Positions 24,000 to 33,632 of a DNA stretch of 64,000 bases are shown here, piece after piece. The position numbers were made by a program, and so were the translations under genes. Source of the DNA: Sphingomonas yantingensis (GTDB taxonomy: Bacteria > Pseudomonadota > Alphaproteobacteria > Sphingomonadales > Sphingomonadaceae). Below the pieces are notes generated by a model. That model saw only the letters and a list, made by a program, of their open reading frames with translations. It was not told where the DNA came from and did not search any database. The DNA lies in contig NZ_JACIJJ010000004.1 of NCBI RefSeq assembly GCF_014199325.1, forward strand, positions 434,001 through 498,000. Reading direction: 5' to 3'. Position 1 is the stretch's first letter, and the number at the start of each line of letters is the position of its first letter.

Positions 24000-26517
24000 C
24001 GCGCAGGTCCAGTCCGGCAAGCGCGGCAAAGGCATTGCCCGGGCGCGGCTTGGCCGGTGCCGTCGCCTCGCGCCGCCGCGGCCGCCCGCGCCAGGTCCAG
24101 GCGGGCGCCTCGCCATCGCGCGCGTTGTGCTGGAAGCCTATCATCGCCATCAGCCGCGCAAAGGTGGCGGGGGCGAGCCCGATCGAGGTGGCGAGCGCGG
24201 GGTCGGGCACGAAGGGCTTGCGCCCCTCCCGCGCATCGTGCGCCGCCCGCGCGATCCGCTCGACCAGATCGACGCGGACGAACTGCCCGCCGATCCGGCG
24301 AAAGCCGGGGGCGGGGTGGGCGAGGACGGTGGCGCCGACCGGCGGCGGATCGCCCGGCGGCAGCGCACCGCGCGCGGCAGCGAGCGCCCGGCGCCAGCGC
24401 GTCGGCTCGGGTTTGAGCAGGCGCGGATCAAACACGTCGAGCGTGCCGATCACGATCCCCGCCCGCCGCAGCCAGCGACGCGGCCCCGGCTCCAGATGAT
24501 CGAGCGAGGTCGACAGCGACTCGCGCGGCGCGATCCCGCCAGCATCGGCGAGCGCCGCGATGAACGCGCGCAGGACGCCGGGTGCCTCGGGATCGCGCAC
24601 CGCCCCGTCGAGGATGACAAGCGCGGGGACGTGTCGCCGCACCTGTCCCTCGACCCACGCCGCAATCCGCGCGCGCGCCTTATCGCGCAGCGTCCGGTCG
24701 AGACAGTCGAGCGCGCGGTCGAGCACGACCTGTGGCCGGGTGAGCACTGGACCCGATTCCAGCCTTGCTACGACGTGGCTCTGCCAGACGACCACCGGCG
24801 CATCCGCGCCGAGCGACAGCGCCTCGTCCGGCGCGTCGATCAGTGCGCCGCCGCGCTTGGCAAACTCGCCCGACAGATGCTTTTCGGCCGTCGACAGGAG
24901 CAGCCGCTTGTCCGCCGCCTTCGCCTCCGGCGCGACGCGGAAGCGGAAGCCGTCGATGCGGCCGAGTTCGTGCTCCTCGACCGTCACCTCGCCCTCTGGC
25001 CCCACGACGACGGGCAGGTGGCCGGCACCCGCGCCGATCTGACGGAGGAGTGCGGTGGTGCGCTTGTCGACGAACCGCTGCGTCAGGCTGGCGTGAAGCG
25101 CGTCGGACAGCCGCTCCTCCAGCTCGCGCGTCCGGCCCGCCCAGTGGGCGGGGTCCTCCAGCCAGTCGCTGCGATGCGCGATATACGCCCAGCTTCGCGC
25201 GGCGGCGATGCGACCCGCCAGCGTCTCGACATCGCCGTCCAGCCGGTCGAGCCGCGCGATCTCGTCGGCGAACCACTGGTGGGGCAGGTGCCCGCGCCCC
25301 TCGGACAGATGCTGGAACACGCGACCGACGAAGCGGGCGTGCGGATCGACGCCGAGCTTGCGGAAATCGGGGAGGCCGCACGCCGCCCACAACCGCCGCA
25401 GGATCACCGGATGCCGCGCCCGCGCGCGCACCCAATCCTCCTCGGCCAGTTTCTTCAGCACCGCGAGATCGACGGCCTGTGGGGCTGCACGCAGCACCTC
25501 GTCGCGCGGCTTGCGCTCGAGGCTGTCGATCAGCGCGTCGAGCGAGGCGAAATCGGGCGACCCCTCGCGCCAATAAAGGTGGCTGAGCGGCGGGACCTGA
25601 TGCTCCTCGATCGCCAGCACTTCCTCGGGCGCGAAGGCCCCGGGCCCGTCGTCGACCAGCGCGCCGAACGTGCCGTCGCGCTGGTGCCGTCCCGCGCGGC
25701 CGGCGATCTGCGCCATCTCGGCCACCGTCAGCCGGCGGCGGCGGTGGCCGTCGAACTTGTGCAGCCCCGCGAACGCGACGTGCGCCACGTCCATGTTGAG
25801 GCCCATGCCGATCGCATCGGTCGCGACGAGGTAATCGACCTCGCCCGCCTGGAACATCGCGACCTGTGCGTTGCGCGTGCGGGGGGACAGCGCACCCATC
25901 ACTACCGCCGCGCCGCCGCGCAGCCGGCGGATCGCCTCGGCCACGGCGTAGACCTCCTCGGCGGAGAAGGCGACGATCGCCGACCGTTTGGGCAACCGGG
26001 ACAGCTTGCGCGCGCCGGCGTAGGTGAGCGTCGAGAAACGCGGGCGACCGATGATCTCGGCATCGGGCACCAGCGCCTTCAGCATCGGCCGGAGCGAATT
26101 GGAGCCGAGGATCATGGTCTCGGCATAGCCGCGCGCATGGAGCAGCCGGTCGGTGAAGACATACCCGCGCTCGGGATCGGCGCCCAATTGCGCCTCATCG
26201 ATCCCGACGAACGCCGCCTCGCGCTCGATCCCCGTCGCCTTGGCAGCGTTGCCGCTCAAGAGCGGCATCGATTCGACGGTGCAGAGGAACCAATTGGCCT
26301 GCGGCGGGACGATCCGCTCCTCGCCGGTGACGAGTGCGACCTGATGCTCGCCCTTCACCTTCACCACGCGGTCATAGACCTCGCGCGCGAGCAGGCGGAG
26401 CGGGAAGCCCATGATGCCGCTGGCGTGGCCCATCATTCGCTCGACCGCGAGATGGGTCTTGCCCGTGTTGGTCGGTCCCAGCACTGCCGTGACCGGGCTA
26501 CGCGCGAACTGCGTCAT
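23992..26517 (-). CDS. SUV3-like DExH RNA/DNA helicase
   Basis: An 841-residue superfamily-2 helicase of the SUV3 type, widespread in alphaproteobacteria. Walker A is GPTNTGKT at 14-21, and the DEAD-box equivalent is GIDEAQLGADPERG. Motif III-like and helicase-C segments include NSLRPMLKALVPD, GAAVVMGALSPRTRNAQVAMF, YLVATDAIGMGLNMDVAHVAF and AGRAGRHQRDGTFG. The remaining C-terminal half is Arg-rich. Mitochondrial SUV3 unwinds RNA for degradation, so a role in RNA turnover is likely but not shown. It is the first gene before the S4 and fdxA genes, which it overlaps or closely precedes. Confidence 0.88.
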   Translation of the reverse strand: MTQFARSPVTAVLGPTNTGKTHLAVERMMGHASGIMGFPLRLLAREVYDRVVKVKGEHQVALVTGEERIVPPQANWFLCTVESMPLLSGNAAKATGIEREAAFVGIDEAQLGADPERGYVFTDRLLHARGYAETMILGSNSLRPMLKALVPDAEIIGRPRFSTLTYAGARKLSRLPKRSAIVAFSAEEVYAVAEAIRRLRGGAAVVMGALSPRTRNAQVAMFQAGEVDYLVATDAIGMGLNMDVAHVAFAGLHKFDGHRRRRLTVAEMAQIAGRAGRHQRDGTFGALVDDGPGAFAPEEVLAIEEHQVPPLSHLYWREGSPDFASLDALIDSLERKPRDEVLRAAPQAVDLAVLKKLAEEDWVRARARHPVILRRLWAACGLPDFRKLGVDPHARFVGRVFQHLSEGRGHLPHQWFADEIARLDRLDGDVETLAGRIAAARSWAYIAHRSDWLEDPAHWAGRTRELEERLSDALHASLTQRFVDKRTTALLRQIGAGAGHLPVVVGPEGEVTVEEHELGRIDGFRFRVAPEAKAADKRLLLSTAEKHLSGEFAKRGGALIDAPDEALSLGADAPVVVWQSHVVARLESGPVLTRPQVVLDRALDCLDRTLRDKARARIAAWVEGQVRRHVPALVILDGAVRDPEAPGVLRAFIAALADAGGIAPRESLSTSLDHLEPGPRRWLRRAGIVIGTLDVFDPRLLKPEPTRWRRALAAARGALPPGDPPPVGATVLAHPAPGFRRIGGQFVRVDLVERIARAAHDAREGRKPFVPDPALATSIGLAPATFARLMAMIGFQHNARDGEAPAWTWRGRPRRREATAPAKPRPGNAFAALAGLDLRGG

Positions 26518-26593
26518 GGTGCCCCGAACATCGGACGCCGCGGCACCATGCGCAAGTGCCTAGATCAAGCCGATCAGCTTACCGGACGCAGCC

Positions 26594-27310
26594 TCAACGA
26601 ACGCGCGGGCCGCCATAGGGAAGCGGCGGCGGCGGGCGCCGATCGCGGCGGGGCAGCTGCGCCTGATAGGCATGGCCGCAATGATCGACGCAATAGGGGA
26701 AGCCCGGGTTCACCTTGTCGCCGCAGAAGTGGAAGTCCGGCTCGCCCGGATGGCCGATCGGCCACTTGCAGACGCGATCGTTGAGGTCGAGCAGGCTGGT
26801 CTTGCCCGCAATCGCCTCCGACGGCCGCGCGGGGACGAGGCGGCGGGGCGGGGCCGGCGTGCTGGGCGGTGCCTGCTCGCCCGGATTCTGGCGCACGAAG
26901 CCGCCCGGGCCGACCGAGCGAAGTTCGGGCTGGCGCGGCACCGGGGCGGTGGGGGTGGTCGAGGGGATGGCTGGCCCTTCGCCGAACACGTCCTCTTCCT
27001 CGTCCTCGTCAGCAGTCTCGACCGGCGCGGGCGGCGGGGGCGGCGCGGCGACGGGCGGCTGCGGCTTGGGCGCGGGCGTCGCGGCCTTGGGCGCTTCGGC
27101 GACCGGCGCGGGCTTTTCGACCGCGGGTTCGGCAGTAGCGGCGGCGTTCGCCTTGACTGGCGACGGGCGCGGCTTCAGGCCCAGGCGGTGCGCCTTGCCG
27201 ATCACGGCATTGCGGCTGATCCCGCCGAGCTCCTCGGCGATCTGGCTCGCGGTCATGCCCGATTCCCACATCCGGGTCAGCGTACCAATGCGTTCCTCGG
27301 TCCAACTCAT
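26594..27310 (-). CDS. gcrA: GcrA cell-cycle regulator
   Basis: GcrA works with sigma-70 at promoters methylated at GANTC and is a master cell-cycle regulator in alphaproteobacteria. The 238-residue product has the conserved DNA-binding N-terminus (SWTEERIGTLTRMWESGMTA, then SRNAVIGKAHRLGL, residues 2-45). A long acidic/proline-rich linker follows, and then the sigma-interacting C-terminus (DRVCKWPIGHPGEPDFHFCG, then YCVDHCGHAYQ). I chose the ATG at 27310 because GcrA proteins begin MSWT. The linker (about residues 55-170) is longer than in Caulobacter. It is divergent from the ABC permease gene, only 76 bases away. Confidence 0.95.
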   Translation of the reverse strand: MSWTEERIGTLTRMWESGMTASQIAEELGGISRNAVIGKAHRLGLKPRPSPVKANAAATAEPAVEKPAPVAEAPKAATPAPKPQPPVAAPPPPPAPVETADEDEEEDVFGEGPAIPSTTPTAPVPRQPELRSVGPGGFVRQNPGEQAPPSTPAPPRRLVPARPSEAIAGKTSLLDLNDRVCKWPIGHPGEPDFHFCGDKVNPGFPYCVDHCGHAYQAQLPRRDRRPPPPLPYGGPRVR

Positions 27311-27386
27311 GTGCGTCGTCTTTCCAATACAGATCGTCCGCATGTCGCCTTGCAGGCCCCGGCGCCAGCGACTAGTCGCCGCTACC

Positions 27387-28232
27387 ATGGCCAGCGAACC
27401 CCGGGCTGTTCAGCCCATGCCCACCGACGACATGCTGCCCCCGCCCGGCGCGCCGGTGATTCGGAGCGTCAACTGGGGGGGCTTGAAGGCGCTCTATGTG
27501 AAGGAGGTGCGCCGGTTCTTCAAGGTGCAGCTCCAGACGATCTGGGCGCCGGCGGTGACGACGCTCCTCTATCTCGTCATCTTTACCGTGGCGCTCGGCG
27601 GATCGGGGCGGACGGTGATGGGGATGCCGTTCGCCAGCTTCATCGCGCCGGGGCTTATCGTGATGGGGATGCTTCAGAACAGTTTTGCCAACGCCAGCTT
27701 CTCGCTACTCGTCGGCAAGATCCAGGGCACAATTGTCGATTACCTGATGCCTCCCTTGTCCACCGGCGAGCTGCTGGCGGCGCTGGTCGGGGCGTCGGTG
27801 ACGCGCGCCGTGCTGGTCGGCGGGGCGGTGTGGCTGGCGATGGCGATCTGGGGCGTCGACGTCTGGCCGCGCCATCCGCTGTCGATCCTGTGGTTCGGGC
27901 TGTTCGGGGCGGCGATGCTGGCGCTCGCTGGCGTCATGACGTCGATGTGGGCGGAGAAGTTCGACCACGCCGCCGCCGTCACCAATTTCGTGATCGCGCC
28001 GCTGTCGCTCCTGTCGGGCACCTTCTACTCGGTCGAGGCGCTGAGCCCCACCTTCCGCGCGATCAGCCACGCCAACCCGTTTTTCTACATCATTTCGGGC
28101 TTCCGATACGGCTTCCTCGAGCGCGCGGATTCGAACATCGTCGTCGGCGGCGTGGTGCTGTTGGCAGTCGATGTGGCGCTGGCGGTGGCCTGTTACGTGC
28201 TGCTGCGCCGCGGGTGGCGGATCAAGAGTTGA
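27387..28232 (+). CDS. ABC-2 type transporter permease
   Basis: A 281-residue inner-membrane permease with six predicted membrane segments. The ABC-2 signature is visible: GLKALYVKEVRRFFKVQLQT, LIVMGMLQNSFANASFSLL, GTIVDYLMPPLSTGELL and SLLSGTFYSVEALSPTFR. Such permeases export lipids, polysaccharides or drugs with a separate ATPase. No ATPase gene is adjacent, so the partner lies elsewhere. Neither candidate start (27387 or 27417) has a clear Shine-Dalgarno. Note the tight divergent spacing with gcrA. Confidence 0.88.
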   Translation: MASEPRAVQPMPTDDMLPPPGAPVIRSVNWGGLKALYVKEVRRFFKVQLQTIWAPAVTTLLYLVIFTVALGGSGRTVMGMPFASFIAPGLIVMGMLQNSFANASFSLLVGKIQGTIVDYLMPPLSTGELLAALVGASVTRAVLVGGAVWLAMAIWGVDVWPRHPLSILWFGLFGAAMLALAGVMTSMWAEKFDHAAAVTNFVIAPLSLLSGTFYSVEALSPTFRAISHANPFFYIISGFRYGFLERADSNIVVGGVVLLAVDVALAVACYVLLRRGWRIKS

Positions 28233-28241
28233 CCCCCCACC

Positions 28242-28280
28242 ACCCCCGGTCGTAGAGCAGCACACAGGGCGGCCGGGGGT
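28242..28280 (+). terminator. Hairpin between ABC permease and argD
   Basis: ACCCCCGG at 28242-28249 pairs with CCGGGGGT at 28273-28280 across a 23-base loop and is followed by CGCCCTTT. It probably ends the permease transcript before argD. Confidence 0.45.
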
Positions 28281-28315
28281 CGCCCTTTCGCGTTTCTCAC
28301 GTCAGGAGTGATCCC

Positions 28316-29512
28316 ATGTCGATGCCAGCGCTCATGCCCGTCTATCCGCGGTGCGAGGTGCGTCCGGTGCGAGGCGAGGGGTGCTACCTGATCGGCGAGC
28401 GGGACGAGCGGTATCTCGATTTCGCCAGCGGCATCGCGGTCAACGCGCTCGGCCACGGCCACCCGCATCTGACCAAGGCGATTCAGGAGCAGACCGCGAC
28501 GCTGATGCACGTCAGCAACCTCTACGGTTCGCCGCAGGGCGAGGCGCTGGCGCAGCGGATCGTCGACAACAGCTTTGCCGACACCGTCTTCTTTACCAAT
28601 TCGGGCGCCGAAGCGGTCGAGTGCGCGATCAAGACCGCGCGCCGCTATCACCACGTCAACGGCAATCCCGAGCGGCACACGCTCATCACCTTCGACACCG
28701 CTTTCCATGGGCGCACGCTCGGCGCGATCTCGGCCACCAACCAGGCGAAGATGCGCGACGGGTTTGAACCGCTGCTGCCCGGTTTCGCCTATGCGACGTT
28801 CAACGACCTCGAAGGGGCGCTGGCGCTGATCGACGGCAACACCGCCGGCTTCCTGGTCGAGCCGGTGCAGGGCGAGGGCGGCATCCGCCCGGCGTCCCCT
28901 GAATTCCTCAAGGGCCTGCGCAAGGCGTGCGACGAACATGGCCTGCTGCTCGTCCTCGACGAGGTGCAGTGCGGCTATGGCCGAACGGGCAAGTTCTGGG
29001 CGCACGAGCATTACGGCGTGAAGCCCGACATCGTCGCCTCGGCCAAGGGGATCGGTGGCGGCTTCCCGCTCGGCGCCTGCCTTGCGACCGAGGAAGCGGC
29101 CAAGGGCATGGTGTTCGGCACCCACGGCTCGACCTATGGCGGCAACCCGCTGGCGATGGCGGCGGGGCAGGCGATCCTCGACGTGATCCTCGAGGACGGG
29201 TTCCTCGATCATGTCGCCAAGATGGGCGATCGCCTGCGCCAGAGCCTTGAGCAGATGATCCCCAATCACGACCACCTGTTCGACAGCGTGCGCGGGATCG
29301 GGCTGATGCTCGGCCTCAAGATCAAGGACCCAGCGGTGTGCCGCGATTTCGTCGCGCATTGCCGCGATCATCACGGGCTGCTGCTGGTGGCGGCGGGCGA
29401 GAACGTCGTCCGTATCCTGCCGCCGCTGGTGATCGAGGAGGCGCACATCGCCGAGGCGATCGAGAAGCTGTCGGAGGCGGCGCGCGCGTTCGTGCCGGTG
29501 AGCGAGGAATGA
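28316..29512 (+). CDS. argD: Acetylornithine aminotransferase
   Basis: This PLP-dependent enzyme converts N-acetylglutamate semialdehyde to N-acetylornithine, and often acts on succinyldiaminopimelate too. The 398-residue product has the class-III aminotransferase motifs [48 protein letters not shown] and the PLP lysine K244 in [18 protein letters not shown] lies upstream of ATG 28316. Its stop overlaps the argF start as ATGA, and hslO follows. The linked argF supports the arginine role over other class-III aminotransferases. Confidence 0.94.
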   Translation: MSMPALMPVYPRCEVRPVRGEGCYLIGERDERYLDFASGIAVNALGHGHPHLTKAIQEQTATLMHVSNLYGSPQGEALAQRIVDNSFADTVFFTNSGAEAVECAIKTARRYHHVNGNPERHTLITFDTAFHGRTLGAISATNQAKMRDGFEPLLPGFAYATFNDLEGALALIDGNTAGFLVEPVQGEGGIRPASPEFLKGLRKACDEHGLLLVLDEVQCGYGRTGKFWAHEHYGVKPDIVASAKGIGGGFPLGACLATEEAAKGMVFGTHGSTYGGNPLAMAAGQAILDVILEDGFLDHVAKMGDRLRQSLEQMIPNHDHLFDSVRGIGLMLGLKIKDPAVCRDFVAHCRDHHGLLLVAAGENVVRILPPLVIEEAHIAEAIEKLSEAARAFVPVSEE

Positions 29513-30435
29513 GCGCGCCGCGCCATTTCCTGAACCTGTCCGACGCCGGCCCCGACGGCTGCGCCGCGATCCTCGCCGACGCGCTCGACCGCAAGCGCGC
29601 GCGCGCGGGCTGGACGAAGGGGCGCGTGGATGCCGATGCGCCGCTCGCCGGGCACGTCCTCGCGATGATCTTCGAGAAGAACTCGACCCGCACGCGCGTC
29701 AGCTTCGACATGGCCATGCGCCAGCTCGGCGGGCAGGCGATGGTGATGGACGCCGGCTCGATGCAGCTCGGTCGGGGCGAAACGGTGGCCGACACCGCGC
29801 GCGTCCTGTCGCGCTATGTCGACGGGATCATGATCCGCACCGACGACCATGCCAAGGTCGAGGAGATGGCGGCACACGCGACCGTGCCGGTCATCAACGG
29901 CCTGACCGACTTCTCGCACCCGTGTCAGATCATGGCGGACCTGTTGACGATCCTCGACACCGGCCGCTCGCTGCCGGGGCTGAAGGTCGCGTGGCTGGGG
30001 GACGGCAACAACGTGCTCGCCTCGATCGTCGAGGCGGCGGGCATCTTCGGCTTCGATGTCGTCTCCGCCTGCCCGCAGGGGTTCCAGCCCGACGAGGCGG
30101 TGCTCGCGCTCGGCAGGGGCCGCGCGACCTGTGTCGCCAGCCCGGAGGAAGCGATCGCGGGTGCCGACGTGGTCGTCACCGACACCTGGATCTCGATGGG
30201 TCAGGCGCATGCCGAGGCGAAACTTGCCGCGATGATGCCGTATCAGGTCGACGCCGCGCTGATGGCAAAGGCCAAGTCCGGTGCCGCGTTCCTCCACTGC
30301 CTGCCCGCGCATCGCGGCGAGGAAGTGACCGCCGACGTCATCGACGGCCCGCAGTCGCTGATCTGGGACGAGGCGGAGAACCGGCTGCACGCGCAGAAAT
30401 CGATCTTGCGCTGGTGCTTCGGCCAGATCGGCTGA
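29509..30435 (+). CDS. argF: Ornithine carbamoyltransferase
   Basis: It joins carbamoyl phosphate and ornithine to citrulline in arginine synthesis. The 308-residue product has the carbamoyl-phosphate loop S59-T-R-T-R, H137-P-C-Q, and the ornithine-binding [11 protein letters not shown] (from 263). The acetylornithine-specific variant would differ in these loops, so I favour standard ArgF. It is translationally coupled to argD by ATGA. An inverted repeat CTCCAGC/GCTGGAG (30471-30488) and a CCCCGG palindrome (30522-30541) separate it from hslO. Confidence 0.95.
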   Translation: MSAPRHFLNLSDAGPDGCAAILADALDRKRARAGWTKGRVDADAPLAGHVLAMIFEKNSTRTRVSFDMAMRQLGGQAMVMDAGSMQLGRGETVADTARVLSRYVDGIMIRTDDHAKVEEMAAHATVPVINGLTDFSHPCQIMADLLTILDTGRSLPGLKVAWLGDGNNVLASIVEAAGIFGFDVVSACPQGFQPDEAVLALGRGRATCVASPEEAIAGADVVVTDTWISMGQAHAEAKLAAMMPYQVDAALMAKAKSGAAFLHCLPAHRGEEVTADVIDGPQSLIWDEAENRLHAQKSILRWCFGQIG

Positions 30436-30470
30436 ACTTGTAACCGCGGGCGCGGCGCCTATTTGTGTCG

Positions 30471-30541
30471 CTCCAGCAATCGCTGGAGTCTCTTGCCTCT
30501 TGCATTCTGCCTTTGGCCCGAGGCCCCGGTTCACGCCGGGG
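30471..30541. repeat. Two short palindromes between argF and hslO
   Basis: CTCCAGC-AATC-GCTGGAG (30471-30488) is a perfect 7-bp hairpin without a T-run. A second one, GCCCCGG-TTCACG-CCGGGGC (30522-30541), resembles the REP-like units found elsewhere in the window. They may attenuate read-through from argDF into hslO. Confidence 0.55.
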
Positions 30542-30559
30542 CGACGAGGAATATTCGAC

Positions 30560-31480
30560 ATGTCCCACCTGCCGCTTCCCCCCACCGATATCGATCGCGC
30601 GATCGGCTTCACGCTGCCCGATCGCCATGCGCGCGGGCGCGTGGCGCGGCTGGGGCCGGTGCTGGACGAGATCCTGTCGGCGCACGCCTATCCCCCGGTG
30701 ATCGAGCGGCTGCTGGCCGAGGCGCTGACGCTGACCGCGCTGCTCGGTTCGACGCTGAAGGACATGGAGGGGCAGCTTACGATCCAGGCGCAGACAGAGC
30801 GCGGGATCGTCAGCCTGATGGTCTGCGACTATCAGGGTGGGCGGCTGCGCGGCTATGTCCAGTTCGACGCGCATCGCCTGTCGCAGCTCGGGAAGAACCC
30901 GTCGATCCATGCGCTCTTCAACAAGGGCTATCTGGCGGTCACATTCGACCAGGCGTCGAGCGGCGAGCGGTATCAGGGGATCGTTCCCCTCGACGGCGAA
31001 ACGCTGGGCGAGGCGGCGCAGGCCTATTTCATGCAGTCGGAGCAGATCCCGAGCCTGGTGACCGTCGGTACGCATCGCGGTGCTGACGGCAAGCTGCGCG
31101 CCGGGGGCCTGTTCCTTCAGCACCTGCCCGAGGGCGAGGTGGGCCGCGAACGGCTGCATGCGCGGGAGGATCACCCCGAGTGGAAGCACGTCGAGACGCT
31201 TGCGGCGACGATGGGGCAGGACGAGTTGGCCGACCCGTCGATCCCACTCGAGAACCTCGTCTGGCGCCTGTTCAACGAGGAACGCGAGGTGCGCACGCTG
31301 GTCGGCGTCGACCTGAAGCGCGGGTGCCGCTGCGACCCCGATTACATCCGCTCGGTCATCGCCAAGTTCCCAGAAGCGGATCGCGTGGAGATGGCGGACG
31401 AAGAGGGAATGATCGTCGTCGACTGCGCCTTTTGCGCCACCAAGTTCCCGGTTCCGCTGGCTGAGATCGCTGGAAACTGA
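30560..31480 (+). CDS. hslO: Hsp33 redox-regulated chaperone
   Basis: A cytoplasmic holdase switched on by oxidation. The 306-residue product has the Hsp33 core (IDRAIGFTLPDRHARGRVAR, AEALTLTALLGSTLK, GRLRGYVQFD) and the zinc-binding redox switch C256-R-C258 and C289-A-F-C292, spaced 30 residues apart as in the family. The ATG at 30560 has GAGGA nine bases upstream. A clear intrinsic terminator follows at 31528. Co-orientation with argDF may reflect chance or shared read-through. Confidence 0.95.
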   Translation: MSHLPLPPTDIDRAIGFTLPDRHARGRVARLGPVLDEILSAHAYPPVIERLLAEALTLTALLGSTLKDMEGQLTIQAQTERGIVSLMVCDYQGGRLRGYVQFDAHRLSQLGKNPSIHALFNKGYLAVTFDQASSGERYQGIVPLDGETLGEAAQAYFMQSEQIPSLVTVGTHRGADGKLRAGGLFLQHLPEGEVGRERLHAREDHPEWKHVETLAATMGQDELADPSIPLENLVWRLFNEEREVRTLVGVDLKRGCRCDPDYIRSVIAKFPEADRVEMADEEGMIVVDCAFCATKFPVPLAEIAGN

Positions 31481-31527
31481 ACAGGGCCTTGCAAGCCTGA
31501 CATCGGCTTCCCACTTTCGTTTTTTGT

Positions 31528-31562
31528 ACGGCGGCGTCGGTTATTCACGACGCCGCCGTTTT
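31528..31562 (+). terminator. Intrinsic terminator after hslO
   Basis: A perfect 12-bp stem, ACGGCGGCGTCG / CGACGCCGCCGT, with loop GTTATTCA, is followed by TTTC. It is the strongest plus-strand terminator in this part of the window. Confidence 0.85.
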
Positions 31563-31584
31563 CGAATGGCAGGGAGTGACGGCC

Positions 31585-31992
31585 ATGGCGACGGGCAAGG
31601 GGTATGGCGTACTGGCCGGCATCGTGCTGGCGATGGGCGCCGGGCTTGCCAGCGCCGCGCCCGCGCAGGCTCCGGGCCTCAAGGTCCTGTCGCAGATCGA
31701 GCCTGGCCGCTGGCAGCTTCGCGAGACGGACAGCAAGACCGAGCGGACAGTCTGCCTGTCCGATCCGCGCATCCTGATCCAGTTGCATCACGGCGCCAGC
31801 CAGTGCTCGCGCTTCATCGTCGACAATCAGGATGCGACGGGCACGGTTCACTACACCTGCTCGGGCGCGGGACACGGGCGCACGACGATCTCGGTCGAGA
31901 CGCCGCGGCTGATCCATGTCGAGACGCAGGGGCTGGCCGACGGCCTTCCCTTCGAAAGCGAGATCGAGGCGCGGCGGCTGGGCGGCTGCTGA
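31585..31992 (+). CDS. Secreted DUF3617-like protein
   Basis: A 135-residue exported protein of unknown function. A signal peptide (about residues 1-24, ending ASAAPAQA) precedes a small domain starting VLSQIEPGRWQLRETD, the 'GxW' opening typical of DUF3617. It has four Cys (TVCLSD, SQCSRF, HYTCSG and the C-terminal GGC), probably paired in the periplasm. The ATG at 31585 follows GGGAG at eight bases. It has its own upstream terminator on hslO and appears monocistronic. The DUF assignment is from pattern memory. Confidence 0.7.
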   Translation: MATGKGYGVLAGIVLAMGAGLASAAPAQAPGLKVLSQIEPGRWQLRETDSKTERTVCLSDPRILIQLHHGASQCSRFIVDNQDATGTVHYTCSGAGHGRTTISVETPRLIHVETQGLADGLPFESEIEARRLGGC

Positions 31993-32101
31993 CGCCATAG
32001 GCGGTTGCCGTATCGCGGCGGTCCGCCACCGTTGCCGATGTGGTTGATGGTTCGGTAAGGCTGATGCCGCTAAAGACGGCGTCAGCCGAAAGGGACCGAT
32101 C

Positions 32102-32713
32102 TTGCGTAAACCGATGACCGTCGCCGCGTTGACCGAATTGGGGCGCGTGCAACTCTCGCCCAATTTCTACATGCGCGACTTCCTCTATTCGGAAGTGGCG
32201 GCGATCTATGGCCTGTCGAATATTCCCGACAATCCCGACCTGGCGATCGAGGCGGGGCGGCGGCTGTGCACCGAATTGCTTGAGCCGTTGCAGGATGCGT
32301 TCGGGCGGATCACGATACGCTCGGCCTATCGCTCGGCCGAGGTCAACCGGATGGGCAATGCCAAGGGGCATAATTGCGCGCCCAACGAGCGAAACCATGC
32401 CGCACACATCTGGGACGTGCGCGACGCCAAGGGGCATATGGGCGCGACCGCGTGCATCGTCGTGCCGAGCTTCGCCAACCGCTTCGACCAGCCCGGCGAC
32501 TGGCAGAAGCTCGCTTGGTGGGTGCACGACCATCTGCCCTATTCGACGATGGAGTTCTTCCCCGTCTATTGGGCGTTCAACCTCAATTGGCACGAGGCGC
32601 CGGCGCGGATGATCTACAGCCACGTCCCCGACGCGCGCGGCTATCTGACCAAGCCCGGCATGGCGAACCATGAGGGCAGCCATGAGGCGGAGTGGGTGGG
32701 GATCCTGCCCTAG
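32102..32713 (+). CDS. M15-like peptidase-fold protein, unknown function
   Basis: A 203-residue protein without a signal peptide. It has ITIRSAYRSAEVNRMGN, the segment that opens M15/VanY-type D-Ala-D-Ala peptidase domains, then RNHAAHIWDVRDAKGHMGA and WWVHDHLPYSTMEFFPVYWA. In M15 enzymes zinc ligands are a His, an Asp and a distal His; NHAAHIWD and VHDHL are plausible equivalents, but order and spacing do not match canonical SxxHxxGxAxD. It may be a divergent or inactive member. The TTG at 32102 has AAGGGA upstream; ATG 32114 is an alternative. Its TAG stop shares CTAG with convergent mtnP. Confidence 0.6.
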   Translation: MRKPMTVAALTELGRVQLSPNFYMRDFLYSEVAAIYGLSNIPDNPDLAIEAGRRLCTELLEPLQDAFGRITIRSAYRSAEVNRMGNAKGHNCAPNERNHAAHIWDVRDAKGHMGATACIVVPSFANRFDQPGDWQKLAWWVHDHLPYSTMEFFPVYWAFNLNWHEAPARMIYSHVPDARGYLTKPGMANHEGSHEAEWVGILP

Positions 32714-33576
32714 TCGAGCGCCCGTCCCGCGATCGCATAAAGCTTCGCGAGGAGCGCGGGATCTCGTGCCGAGGGCGCGGTAATGAGCGCTGCATCCAGG
32801 CAGGTGTCGATCGGCGATGCCGACCGCTCAGCCGGCAATCCACGTAGCAGGTTCAAGACCATAGCCCGCGCCTTTACCGCGTTGGCCGAAAGTTGGCGGA
32901 TCACTGCGGCGACATCGACGGCTTCCTCGCCTTCGCGCCAGCAGTCGTAATCGGTGGCCATCCCGACCAGCGCGTACGGCAGCTCGGCCTCCCGCGCGAG
33001 CTTGGCCTCCGGCATTGCGGTCATGCCGATCACGTCGCAGCCCCATTGGCGATAGAGGTTGCTTTCGGCGCGCGTCGAGAATTGCGGCCCCTCCATCGCC
33101 AGATAGGTGCCGCCGCGATGCACCGTCGCCCCTGCCGCCCCTGCCGCGTCGGCGGCCAGCGCGGACAAGCGCGGGCAGACGGGATCGGCCATCGAGACAT
33201 GCGCGACCATGCCGGTGCCAAAAAAGCTGGACGGCCGCCCCTTGGTCCGGTCGACGAACTGATCGACGACGCTGAACGTCCCCGGCGCGCGCTCCTCCGC
33301 CAGGCTGCCGACCGACGACACGGCGAGCACGTCGGTCACGCCCAGCCGCTTCAAAGCGTCGATGTTCGCGCGCGCGTTGAGGTCGGACGGGTCGATGCGG
33401 TGCCCGCGGCCGTGGCGCGGCAGGAAGGCGACGCGGGCATGGCCGATCCGCCCGGTATAGATCGCGTCCGACGGCTTGCCCCAGGGCGTGTCCACCTCGA
33501 CCCAGCGACCGTCCTCGATCCCTTCGACATCATAAAGGCCCGAGCCGCCGATGATGCCTATGTGCCACCCTGCCAT
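32710..33576 (-). CDS. mtnP: S-methyl-5'-thioadenosine phosphorylase
   Basis: It cleaves methylthioadenosine, a by-product of polyamine and quorum-signal synthesis, with phosphate to adenine and methylthioribose-1-phosphate. The 288-residue product has WHIGIIGGSGLYDVEG at the N-terminus, FLPRHGRGHRIDPS, YLAMEGPQFSTRAES and GMATDYDCWREGEE, all family signatures. The start at 33576 is preceded by GGGGA at six bases; the frame extends seven codons further. No other methionine-salvage genes are near. Confidence 0.93.
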   Translation of the reverse strand: MAGWHIGIIGGSGLYDVEGIEDGRWVEVDTPWGKPSDAIYTGRIGHARVAFLPRHGRGHRIDPSDLNARANIDALKRLGVTDVLAVSSVGSLAEERAPGTFSVVDQFVDRTKGRPSSFFGTGMVAHVSMADPVCPRLSALAADAAGAAGATVHRGGTYLAMEGPQFSTRAESNLYRQWGCDVIGMTAMPEAKLAREAELPYALVGMATDYDCWREGEEAVDVAAVIRQLSANAVKARAMVLNLLRGLPAERSASPIDTCLDAALITAPSARDPALLAKLYAIAGRALD

Positions 33577-33632
33577 GCATCGTCCCCGTTCAGTCATTGC
33601 CGCGAAAGCTTCGCCGCCCTAACCATGAGGCC

